The translations under genes were made by a program, and so were the position numbers. Positions 43,418 through 51,614 of a stretch of DNA of 64,000 nucleotides are shown here, piece by piece. Each line of letters starts with the position of its first letter. The stretch's first letter is position 1. The stretch is from Halosimplex pelagicum (lineage in GTDB: Archaea > Halobacteriota > Halobacteria > Halobacteriales > Haloarculaceae). The DNA lies in NCBI RefSeq assembly GCF_013415905.1, contig NZ_CP058909.1:1178001-1242000 (forward strand), given 5' to 3'. Below the pieces are notes generated by a model that saw nothing but the letters and a program-made list of their open reading frames with translations, ran no database searches and had not been told where the DNA came from.

Positions 43418-43437
43418 CCTCCGCCTTCAGGCGGAGG
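43418..43437. repeat. Right-end hairpin of tnpB element
   Basis: CCTCCGCC-TTCA-GGCGGAGG after the TGACATCCT tag. Confidence 0.75.
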
Positions 43438-43459
43438 AATCCCGACCGCATTTGGGATA

Positions 43460-44776
43460 TTAGGGTTTGGAGTCTACCACTTGTTCCTGCGGTTGGAATC
43501 CGCTGGACAAGTCATACAGGTAGACTCCGGGCTGTGCCAACCAGCCGGTACTCCTATCCTCGCCCAAACTGACCGAAGACTCGGAGTTACTTGTGTTGTT
43601 GATGTTGAGACGGATGTTCTCCGCCCCATTCACGTCAGCGTTGAACGCATCATCGTGTTCCTCACAGACGTACAGACCGCGTTCGACACGCTGACTCTCG
43701 TCTTCTCTCCCGCAGACGCAACACGTCTTGCTCGTGTCGCGCTCGGACACTTCTACGACTTCGATGCCCTCAACCTTCGCTTTGTATCCGAGGATGTTAG
43801 TGAAGCGGTCGAACGCCCATCCGTGAAGGTCAAGGTTGCCGTGCTTGCCCCAATTCTTCGACTCGCCGTTGTCGTCCTCTCGAACACCAGCGAGCGTCCC
43901 AACGTTAATCCGCCCCACGTCCCGCTCGATACACTTCTCAACGATGTGCTTAGCGAGGCTGTGGAAGAAGTGGGTGCGGCGCTCCGACCACTTCGCGTGT
44001 AACCGAGTGGCTCGTTCGCTACCCGAGTCGTCACACTTGGCAATCTCTTTCGGGAAGTAGTACCCGTCTTGTTTCAGTCGGTTACCGGGGTACAGGTCGG
44101 CGTCTTCGGTGCTGTACGCGACCGCCGCGAAGTTGCAGATGCCAAGGTCGATACCTACCGTCTCCTCACCGGGCGCGGCGGGGGTCTCGATTTCATCTTT
44201 ACAGACGAGGTGCAGTTCCCACTGACCTTTCGCTCGATCGTAGACAGCTCTGACCTGCTGTAGGTTCTCAACCGTGACGCCGGGGCGTGTCTCGTATTCG
44301 ACAAGGATGTATTCCCATGCTTTTGGGTGTTCCTTGTGATTTGCGCCCTTGGACAGTCGAACACGGTTGTTCTTGGCGTCGTGTTTGATGCCGTTCTGTT
44401 TCCACGTCACCGTGCTACGTGGGTGTTCCTCGTGGACGCGACGACCTTCTGAATCGTAGTAGTTTTCTTTGCGGTAGCCGGGGGGATTGTCCCGTTCGTC
44501 GTCGGAGCCGTACCACGAGTTGAAGGCTTCAGCGAGTTCCTCCAGAACCCGCTGACTGGACTGCGAATGCAATCCGTTGTACTTGTTGTGGGTCTTCAAC
44601 TCGTCTTTGAGGTCTCCGTGGTCAGGAATCTCCCCGATTTCATCCCATCGTTGGCGGGAATGGTAGTTGGCGACGTTCCAGAGTTTGCTGGCGCTCCACC
44701 CGTGCCGGTCGAGCGAGTCCTCTACCTGTGAGTGGTTGTGTATTTTCGCTTGGTGGGTTCGGTGGACTTCCAGCAT
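43460..44776 (-). CDS. tnpB: TnpB-family protein lacking the RuvC-II acidic residue
   Basis: A 438-residue TnpB from the ATG at 44776. I prefer this start over the ATG at 44797 because the TATA-like AATATAAATGG directly before 44797 places the message start near 44776 and the split twin begins at the same residue. Seen: RuvC-I Asp (VGIDLG, D210), zinc finger CCVCG...CEEH (a His replaces the last Cys), and RuvC-III Asp (NADVNG, D381). The RuvC-II site reads INVGTLAGV, with Gly293 where other TnpBs here have Glu or Asp (VFEEL, AFEEL, VDDL). The nuclease may be dead or use another residue. Reading frame, ends and promoter are otherwise whole. Confidence 0.88.
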   Translation of the reverse strand: MLEVHRTHQAKIHNHSQVEDSLDRHGWSASKLWNVANYHSRQRWDEIGEIPDHGDLKDELKTHNKYNGLHSQSSQRVLEELAEAFNSWYGSDDERDNPPGYRKENYYDSEGRRVHEEHPRSTVTWKQNGIKHDAKNNRVRLSKGANHKEHPKAWEYILVEYETRPGVTVENLQQVRAVYDRAKGQWELHLVCKDEIETPAAPGEETVGIDLGICNFAAVAYSTEDADLYPGNRLKQDGYYFPKEIAKCDDSGSERATRLHAKWSERRTHFFHSLAKHIVEKCIERDVGRINVGTLAGVREDDNGESKNWGKHGNLDLHGWAFDRFTNILGYKAKVEGIEVVEVSERDTSKTCCVCGREDESQRVERGLYVCEEHDDAFNADVNGAENIRLNINNTSNSESSVSLGEDRSTGWLAQPGVYLYDLSSGFQPQEQVVDSKP

Positions 44777-44893
44777 TCTGAACGCCTGTATAACCATTTA
44801 TATTTGTATCTATTGTAAATGTTTGGTTTGAGACCGGTGGAATATCCGAGCCTTCTATCGAACGGTGGGTTGTGGAGGAATTGTCGGATTCAT

Positions 44894-44913
44894 CCCGCGC
44901 CTTTAGGCGCGGG
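44894..44913. repeat. Left-end hairpin of tnpB element
   Basis: CCCGCGCC-TTTA-GGCGCGGG, perfect 8-bp stem. Confidence 0.75.
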
Positions 44914-45179
44914 TATTCTCCTTGCTCTTTATAATCGAATCTGGTGTAGCAGTCATTTGAGGCCGGGGCGATGAATGTTTTCCAGAAGACATTTACTACG
45001 GTGGTGATTAAATAAGGCCACCCGTGTCAGTGACACGGGTCGGCGATAGCCATCAATCGCCTGTGTGAAGGGATGGTTCTCGTTCCAGTGAATCACCCTT
45101 TCGGACCGATCGTGCTCCCTCGCCCCAGGGAGCACGTTTCCTCTCATATCGAGAGCGTGGATTCGGTGAGTTCCCAGTC

Positions 45180-45325
45180 TCGTTGTTGAGGGACCGGTGT
45201 CGGTAGCCGTCTTCGTCATGAGGCAACGCGAGGTCGTACCGAATACGCTCGTCAACCGTTGAGAGGGAGACGCGACCATCATCGAACAGCATTCACCGTC
45301 CGGGTGTCGTGTTTGCCGTGTTGGC
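45180..45325 (-). pseudogene. tnpB: Internal fragment of a tnpB
   Basis: Minus-strand codons read GKHDTRTV and, after a frameshift, MLFDDGRVSLSTVDERIRYD and LALPHDEDGYRHRSLNNE, matching residues about 106-150 of the intact TnpB next door (VKYDTRTMTLFDDDTVSLST, LALPDAEDGYQRQYLNSDE). The remainder is absent. Confidence 0.75.
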
Positions 45326-45532
45326 GATGGATGCCGGACGAGGGGGTCTTGTAGTCCTCATCGAAGTCTTCGATTTCATCGCTCCTTGCTGTCGTCTTTT
45401 TGTACAGGACCGAAATACGTACCGTTTGTGTGCTCAACTGAAGCGGTAGCGCGGAGACCCCTTCCTCAAGGAGCGGCCGAAGGGAGTGAGTAGGGAGGGG
45501 AGGAGCGCGTTCGTATCGGTCACTGAAACCAA

Positions 45533-45540
45533 TTTATAAG
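45533..45540 (+). promoter_or_regulatory. TATA box of tnpB
   Basis: TTTATAAG, 25 bases before the GTG start at 45565; fits a leaderless message. Confidence 0.6.
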
Positions 45541-45564
45541 TAGCCACAATACTACATTGAAACT

Positions 45565-46821
45565 GTGGGAGACGACTACGTGCGTCGGACCGCAATCACC
45601 CGACTCTCGGTAGATGGTAAGCAACGCGAGTTGCTTGAGGAAACCATTTCTGAGTGGACGCGTGGTTGCCAGCTCGCCACCGATATGGCGTGGGGCAACT
45701 GCAACGCCAAGAGCGACGTACAGCCTCTCGCCTACGACGACGTGCGTGAGCAAACCGACCTCGGGAGTCAGCACGCGATTCTCGCCACCCACCAAGCCGC
45801 ACAAGCCATCACCGGCTGTATCGAACGTCGGTCCAACGGAAAGAAGGTCAGCAAGCCGACGTTCACCGCACCCACGGTGAAGTACGACACCCGGACCATG
45901 ACGCTGTTCGATGACGACACAGTTTCTCTTTCCACCACGGAGAGTCGCGTCCGGTGTTCGCTCGCCCTTCCCGATGCCGAGGATGGCTACCAACGGCAGT
46001 ACCTCAACTCTGACGAATGGAGCGTTACGGAAAGTACGCTCACCGCCCGCGATGGCAACTACTTCTTGCACATCGGCTTCCGCCGACCGAAGACCGACAC
46101 CGAACAGGAAACCGCCGAGGACGGAACGGTCCTCGGGGTTGACCTCGGTATCGAAAACCTCGCCGTCACCAGCACCGCCTCCTTCTTTAGCGGGCGAGAG
46201 TTAACCCACGACCTCCGCGAGTTCGAGAAAGTACGTGCCGGACTCCAACAGACCGGCACCCGAAGTGCCCACCGGACGCTTGAACAGTCGAGTGGCCGTG
46301 AACTTCGCCACGTCCGCGACGTACTCCACCGAGCGTCGAACGCCATCGTAGACGAAGCACTCCGGTACGACTGTGACCTAATAGCGTTCGAGGAGTTGAC
46401 CCACATCCGTGACCGAACGGGTGCGTCGTGGGGTCACAAGTGGGCGTTTCGAACACTCTACGAGCAAGTGGAGTACAAAGCCGAGGCAGAGGGCATCTCG
46501 GTGAAGCAGGTGGGTTCAGCGTACACGTCGAAACGGTGCGCCGAGTGTGGCTTCACAGCCGACGAGAATCGCCCGACCCGTAACGACTTTCGGTGCGTGA
46601 AGTGTGAGTCGGAAGCGAACGCAGACTACAACGCGGCGAAGAACATCGGTATGCGGTACATCCGCCGAGGCCAACAGTCGTCTCGGCGGACGGGCAACAG
46701 TCAGCTTGCCCTGCAGTCTGGAACGGTGACACCGAGTGGCGGATTTACCGCCCACCCGAACGGGTTCGAGGTCGAGGACACGGACAAGCCCCACCCTCCA
46801 CGAGCGAACCCGTCAGGGTGA
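45565..46821 (+). CDS. tnpB: TnpB RNA-guided endonuclease, apparently intact
   Basis: A 418-residue TnpB starting at a GTG 25 bases after a TATA box. All active-site parts are present: D193 (GVDLG), E276 (IAFEEL), zinc-finger cysteines C325, C328, C344 and C347, and D354 (NADYNAAKN). Compared with the TnpB at 4126-5340 the layout is the same and many blocks agree, so they are cousins from one subfamily. The C-terminal tail runs into the right-end stem (46789-46837), where the guide RNA is expected to end. Cutting of guide-matched DNA is inferred from the family. Confidence 0.93.
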   Translation: MGDDYVRRTAITRLSVDGKQRELLEETISEWTRGCQLATDMAWGNCNAKSDVQPLAYDDVREQTDLGSQHAILATHQAAQAITGCIERRSNGKKVSKPTFTAPTVKYDTRTMTLFDDDTVSLSTTESRVRCSLALPDAEDGYQRQYLNSDEWSVTESTLTARDGNYFLHIGFRRPKTDTEQETAEDGTVLGVDLGIENLAVTSTASFFSGRELTHDLREFEKVRAGLQQTGTRSAHRTLEQSSGRELRHVRDVLHRASNAIVDEALRYDCDLIAFEELTHIRDRTGASWGHKWAFRTLYEQVEYKAEAEGISVKQVGSAYTSKRCAECGFTADENRPTRNDFRCVKCESEANADYNAAKNIGMRYIRRGQQSSRRTGNSQLALQSGTVTPSGGFTAHPNGFEVEDTDKPHPPRANPSG

Positions 46822-46837
46822 GCGAAGTAGGGTGGGG
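46789..46837. repeat. Right-end stem of tnpB element
   Basis: CCCCACCCT (46789-46797) pairs with AGGGTGGGG (46829-46837), then TAGTT; same as at 22593-22642. Confidence 0.78.
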
Positions 46838-46886
46838 TAGTTGACTAGATAATTCCAAGGTATCGGTCTGAAATAGAACCCACTAG

Positions 46887-47606
46887 ATGCCCTACTCAGA
46901 TACTGATCTCTTGTCGGAGATCGAGCGGTTGGCTGATGAATTAGGCCACCCACCGTCGCTTACCGAGGTTCGTGAACACGGACAATACAGCGTCACAACG
47001 TATTATGATCGCTTCGGGTCGTGGCAAGACGCAGTGGAAGCGGCTGGGTACGACCCGCAAGCACCGACGACAGAAATTCCAGAATCGGAGCTTCTAGCTG
47101 AACTCCGCGAGCTCGCCGAAGAGTTCGGCGAGCCACCGAGTGCAGCCCAGATGGATGCTGATGGCGAATATTGGGCGTCTACCTATCGAGACCGGTTTGG
47201 GTCATGGAATGAGGCTATCGAAGCAGCAGGACTAGAGCCAACCGACGAGCCGTCTCAAATCCCCGATTCGGACTTACTTGCGGAAATCAACCGACTCGCG
47301 GATGACCTTGGTGACCCGCCGACGTTCCAAGAGATGGACGAACAGGGAGAATATGCAGCGAGAGTGTACGTGAGCCACTTTGGCTCCTGGAATGCGGCGA
47401 TCGAGGCGGCTGGGTTCGAGCCGACACAGCGCGGGTCGTCACTCAGCGAATCTGAACTGCTCTTTGAACTACAGCGATTAGCAGACGAACTGGAGAAGCA
47501 ACCGTCCGCTCGAGAGATGGATGCCGACGGGAAATTTGGGTCGGCAACATATCAGCGGCAGTTCGGTTCGTGGTCAGCAGCTCTCGAGGCAGCGTTTGAA
47601 AACTGA
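46887..47606 (+). CDS. Four-repeat HNR (homing-endonuclease-associated repeat) protein
   Basis: A 239-residue protein made almost wholly of four tandem repeats of about 57 residues. Each has the form (D/E)-x-(D/E)-L-L-x-E-(I/L)-x-R-L-A-D-(D/E)-L, PP-S/T, (E)-M-D-x-x-G-x-Y, a Tyr-x-x-x-FGSW block and A-(I/A)-E-A-A-G. This is the HNH-repeat/HNR unit found beside homing endonuclease domains and thought to bind DNA. Here no nuclease domain follows. It begins 50 bases after the right end of a tnpB element, without a clear ribosome site, so it may be leaderless. A sequence-specific DNA-binding role is likely by analogy; the target is unknown. Confidence 0.82.
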   Translation: MPYSDTDLLSEIERLADELGHPPSLTEVREHGQYSVTTYYDRFGSWQDAVEAAGYDPQAPTTEIPESELLAELRELAEEFGEPPSAAQMDADGEYWASTYRDRFGSWNEAIEAAGLEPTDEPSQIPDSDLLAEINRLADDLGDPPTFQEMDEQGEYAARVYVSHFGSWNAAIEAAGFEPTQRGSSLSESELLFELQRLADELEKQPSAREMDADGKFGSATYQRQFGSWSAALEAAFEN

Positions 47607-47733
47607 CTGCAGTGGTACTAAAGAACTGTTGGCGGAATTCGCTTGGAGTCAGCAGGATACAGCAACAGCGATTGTGCAACCGCTCCGAGAGACGGAATCG
47701 ACCGCCTTAGCTTCGAAGGCCGCAAATTAACTG

Positions 47734-48015
47734 CTAGAGCCTAGAAGAGAACCGTTCTCTGCCCAGCTCCCACAGTGACTCGAGTGAAATCCAGACTAGC
47801 AACCAAAGCGCAAAAAGGCCAAACACAAGAACTGTCGTTGAGAACTCGGCGAACTGCTGGATGAATTCCAGTAGTAGTGTCGTAAAATAGACAATAAGGA
47901 CAGCGACGGCACCTAATCCCGCGACTGCACAGACAGCGTGTTGGACCCGCGACGAGTTGTTTGAGTAGCTGCTATCTGTTCCTGCCTCCCGAGTGGCCGA
48001 GGACGGGTTGTGCAT
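47734..48015 (-). CDS. Small two-helix membrane protein
   Basis: A 93-residue protein with a polar N-terminus and two hydrophobic helices (AVCAVAGLGAVAVLIVYFTTLLL, about 27-49, and TVLVFGLFALWLLVWISL, about 61-78) and a short basic end. No family recognised. It stands alone, converging with the HNR gene. Confidence 0.6.
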   Translation of the reverse strand: MHNPSSATREAGTDSSYSNNSSRVQHAVCAVAGLGAVAVLIVYFTTLLLEFIQQFAEFSTTVLVFGLFALWLLVWISLESLWELGRERFSSRL

Positions 48016-48382
48016 ACATTCTCTCCTAGATTATCTTTCGTGACCTTCGCACAAGAGTGTTTGGCTTCTGTTCACATGACGCATACTTAGTCGGGATACT
48101 ATCTAGTTCTGGGTCCCTCAGCTGGCGTTTTCCTGTCGTGTGATCGCCGTTCAAGCGTCGATGAACGTGGCTGGGCACCGTACCCGCTTTTGAGCCGTTG
48201 CCCTGCTTTCCCACTCTCTGTCTGAGGCGTATGCATCCACGATCTCAGTCTGAGAACTTCTACTACTACGGGCGTGAGGTGTGTGGGTCCATAACATTCT
48301 TTGCTGGTCGGGCCCAATAGCAACAGGCCCGCCATCAGATGGGCCGTTACCACCAAGCGTTTGCGACACGGCAGCTGTCAGG

Positions 48383-48414
48383 GTGTGCCCCACTGTTCGA
48401 GCCTTGGGGCACAC
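48383..48414. repeat. GTGTGCCC inverted repeat, copy 2
   Basis: GTGTGCCCC, 14 bases beginning ACTGTTCG, GGGGCACAC. Confidence 0.75.
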
Positions 48415-48611
48415 TATTCCCGTGTGGTCGTCTCAGGTGAGCCCCAGCAGTCAAAGCCGTATACAACTGCACCGGGTGCCAGAGTGAGTATAGCTGAGGA
48501 AAACTGATAAGTCCGTCCACGGTAACAGTCTAGCTACCCGCCAGTGATGGCGGGGACGGGAGCGATCAGGACTCCCAAGCTATCGTCGCGACTCTCACAG
48601 TTGCGAGGTAT

Positions 48612-48643
48612 GTGTGCCCACTGTCCCGCACACGGGGGCACAC
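48612..48643. repeat. GTGTGCCC inverted repeat, copy 3
   Basis: GTGTGCCC, 16 bases beginning ACTGTCCCG, GGGCACAC. The following 60 bases resemble those after copy 2 (TGAGC-CCA-AG elements). Confidence 0.75.
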
Positions 48644-49171
48644 TCCTTTGCGTTTGACTGTCCCGGTGAGCGCCAATAGCCGTCGCGAAGGTGCAGCGGG
48701 TCTCGGAACCGTTGTGGATCTCGTTTCGATTCCTCCAGCGTCTGGTTCCACGGTTCAAATACGGGACCTTGGAGGAGATGTTTCTGACTGCAACTAGGAA
48801 TCACAGGGTACCAAGCAGAAGTCGGCCGGGATGTGTTGGATCCGCCCGACCATGCTTCGAGACAGGAACCAACGATGCCACGAAGCAGTCTAGTTTTTGT
48901 GTTGACTCCTGAAAATAATTTCGGAGCGTTGACTGTCTCTCGCATGGCCGCACTCTTGATCATAGAGGTTTCCTATTGGGCAGCACATTGTTGCTGGCAT
49001 CCTACCTTGCGATTCTGATGGATAACCTGCCTCACAAGAGCGGAGGGATTTTTGGTCAGTCTCTTCCGAAAAGGCTGTACGGGTGCCGATAATATGTCTC
49101 CCCAGAAACAGACGAACTGGTAGCCAGTGCGGTTCTGGTTCGTATCATAATGACGCCCCAACCTAGCAATC

Positions 49172-51592
49172 ATGACTGACGTTCGTGAGGAAACACAGCA
49201 ATTACTTGCTGATCGCCCAGATCTTGCGTCTGCACTGGAACACCTCGTTGACATCGACGCTGATGGGAAATGGGATTTTCACGATACCTCGCTTGATTCT
49301 GGTGAGTTCGGCGAGATCGTCGCACAGGATATCGTCACCCAGCAGGGTGAAGCCTATCGACTTGTTGACCGGGAAGCAACCGCTGCTGCTCTCGACGGGG
49401 AAATCGATCCTGAATCGTCTAAGACAGTATCCGAAGTGCCCACACCAGACTCTCTTTCCGAACTGTCGGTACGCGACCGACTCTCTGCAGCTGTCAGCGA
49501 CCCGCTCTCAATCGGGTTCGTGTTGTTAGGACTTGTTTTGATCATTCTGGTCCGCACTGTCTTTGCGGCCAATGCAGTATTCCGAAACGGCACTGTCGTC
49601 CTGACAGGAAACGATCCATATCGCTATCGGTACTGGGTAGAGTTCCTCCTCGACAGTCAGATTCCGGCATTTTCTCCAACCGGTCTCGGTGCGCTTCCGG
49701 AGTACGTCACAAATCATGACACGCTGATGATCGTCACAGCTTGGTGGTGGTCAGCACTGTTTGGCGGATCCGCACATATCGCCGGGCTTGTCCTCGCGTG
49801 GTATCCGGTTGTTGCTGCGGTCGTCGCTGGGCTTGCAGTCTACTTGCTGGCCGTCCAAGTGACGGGTGACCGCCGGATCGGGTTGGCGACGCTAGCTCTC
49901 TACGCGGTCATCCCCGTGAACGCTTATCGGACCATGATCGGCTTTGCAGATCATCACGCGTTCGATTACGTGTGGTTGGCTCTCACGCTTCTTTCACTCG
50001 GGATTCTCGCAACAGCACGCGGGACTGACCGAATGTATCGCGGCGACATACTGGCGGGTGTCCTTGGGCTCTCTATTGGCGTAGCCGCCCAGACACTCGC
50101 CTGGCGAGGTGGCCCGCTCCTCATCCTCCCGGTCGGGCTCTACGTCCTCAGTCGAACACTACTTGACGTTCGTGAAGGGCGATCCCCTGTTCAAACCAGT
50201 GGCCCGTTGCTCGCTGGACTCGGTGGAGCTGCTGTACTCTCTGTTGTCTCTCATCTTGGGTGGGGGTGGTTGCCGACGTATCGAGCAGCGGCACCGCTCT
50301 TGTTGGTTGTCGGTTCCGCTTTCGTGATTGCGATCGGTGAGGCGAATCACCGCATAGAATACAGCGCTAAAGCGACAGCTGTCGAAATATTCTCACTCGG
50401 AGGGGTTGGATTCGCGGCCCTTTGGGTTACTGTCCCAGCCGTATCCAGTGGACTGAGTGCATTTGTGACGTATATGCAGACGTATACTGGAAGCGGTATC
50501 GCTGAAACACAGTCGCTCATCGGTGGCGAAGGCGGCTTGTTCTTGGGTCCGCTCCTGCTTTTCGGATTCATCCTTTTTCTCTCGCTGCCGTATCTTGCCC
50601 TGCTAACCGTCCGTGGCGTTCGAACGGATACACCTCACTGGCTACTTCTCTCGATATATGGGTGGTATTTCTTGCTCCTATCGCTGATCCAGCTCAGATT
50701 TGCTGGGGAATTTTCGGTTGTGATCGCTCCTGTTGCCGGGATCGGGTTCGTTGACCTGGCCGCGCGGCTTGATATCACCCAACAGGTTGACCTCTGGGGA
50801 GATTCAGACCATACTGACAGGTTCTCTTGGAGTGAGTCCGACCGAGAGGGATCGTCACTCTCGCTTCCCGATGGTCGGACAGTCGGGACGCTGCTCGTCC
50901 TCTTCATCCTTATTGCGAGCTTTTCGTTCGTACAGATCCCGGTCAAACAGAGTCAGCTCACCACTGCTGACGGCGAGTACGAGACGGCAACCTGGATGAA
51001 TGGATACGCGGCTGAGCGCGGTTGGACATATCCCGACAACTACGTCTTCAGCCCGTGGAGCAACAATATGATGCTAAACTACTTCGTTAATAGTGAGTCT
51101 CGTGACTACGGATATGCAAAAGAGCACTACACATCGTTCCTCGCTTCTGATGCGCCAAAGCAGTGGTATGATCGACTCCATGACCGGGTTGGATTCGTGA
51201 CTGTCCGTGACAGAGGCGGTGACCCGAATCCGCAAACCGTCTACAGTCGGCTGACTGCCCAGTACGGAAGCCAGACCGAAGATACCGCCGCTGTCTCACA
51301 CTATCGAGCGGTGTATGTTGATGACGGCAGCCAACTGACGGTCTTTACGCTCGTCCCAGGGGCGACACTCACTGGCCAGGCAGCTGCCAACGAGTCGTTC
51401 GTAGTCGAGACAGCGGTTGACGTTCCGGGTGCGGAATTCACCTACCGCCACCTGGTCACAGCCGGACCCGACGGTCAGTACGCTGTCACAGTCCCCTACC
51501 CGGGTTCATACGAGATCGGGAATCATTCCGTCTCCGTCTCTGCAACGGCTGTCCGAGAAGGAGAGAACGTCTCCGTGAGTTCTCCTCCCTGA
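49172..51592 (+). CDS. STT3/AglB-like oligosaccharyltransferase paralogue
   Basis: An 806-residue membrane protein. A soluble N-terminal part of 110 residues comes first, then about 12-13 helices and an external C-terminal domain (from about 600). Seen: the first acidic motif in the outer loop (GNDPYRYRYW, D148), the second (GFADHHAFDYVW, D260-H262) and the LRFAGEF helix, all at the places known for archaeal AglB, which attaches lipid-linked glycans to Asn in N-x-S/T. The external WWDYG motif is changed: the matching segment reads SPWSNNMMLNYF (about 627-638). It may glycosylate with other specificity or use another acceptor. It opens the glycan cluster that follows. Confidence 0.85.
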   Translation: MTDVREETQQLLADRPDLASALEHLVDIDADGKWDFHDTSLDSGEFGEIVAQDIVTQQGEAYRLVDREATAAALDGEIDPESSKTVSEVPTPDSLSELSVRDRLSAAVSDPLSIGFVLLGLVLIILVRTVFAANAVFRNGTVVLTGNDPYRYRYWVEFLLDSQIPAFSPTGLGALPEYVTNHDTLMIVTAWWWSALFGGSAHIAGLVLAWYPVVAAVVAGLAVYLLAVQVTGDRRIGLATLALYAVIPVNAYRTMIGFADHHAFDYVWLALTLLSLGILATARGTDRMYRGDILAGVLGLSIGVAAQTLAWRGGPLLILPVGLYVLSRTLLDVREGRSPVQTSGPLLAGLGGAAVLSVVSHLGWGWLPTYRAAAPLLLVVGSAFVIAIGEANHRIEYSAKATAVEIFSLGGVGFAALWVTVPAVSSGLSAFVTYMQTYTGSGIAETQSLIGGEGGLFLGPLLLFGFILFLSLPYLALLTVRGVRTDTPHWLLLSIYGWYFLLLSLIQLRFAGEFSVVIAPVAGIGFVDLAARLDITQQVDLWGDSDHTDRFSWSESDREGSSLSLPDGRTVGTLLVLFILIASFSFVQIPVKQSQLTTADGEYETATWMNGYAAERGWTYPDNYVFSPWSNNMMLNYFVNSESRDYGYAKEHYTSFLASDAPKQWYDRLHDRVGFVTVRDRGGDPNPQTVYSRLTAQYGSQTEDTAAVSHYRAVYVDDGSQLTVFTLVPGATLTGQAAANESFVVETAVDVPGAEFTYRHLVTAGPDGQYAVTVPYPGSYEIGNHSVSVSATAVREGENVSVSSPP

Positions 51593-51614
51593 TGTTAGTG
51601 ACGTGCTCCCACGA

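Larger units (their letters stand above)
43409..44930 (-). mobile_element. Complete solitary tnpB element
   Basis: Right end: TTGACATCCT tag and hairpin 43418-43437. Left end: hairpin 44894-44913 and CTCCTTGCTC tail. Both ends closely match those of the MITE-split element at 19.0-20.8 kb. Bounds approximate; no tnpA. Confidence 0.78.
44931..45564. other. Region with tnpB fragment and left end of the next element
   Basis: No whole gene. Holds the tnpB fragment at 45180-45325, the TATA box at 45533-45540, and presumably the left end of the plus-strand tnpB element, whose hairpin I cannot fix with certainty. Confidence 0.5.
48016..49171. other. 1.1-kb stretch without a recognised gene
   Basis: Short frames here have poor codon use and no family match. 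It holds two long GTGTGCCC inverted repeats (48383-48414 and 48612-48643) set in diverged copies of one another of about 100 bases. The rest may be decayed mobile or coding DNA. Confidence 0.55.
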
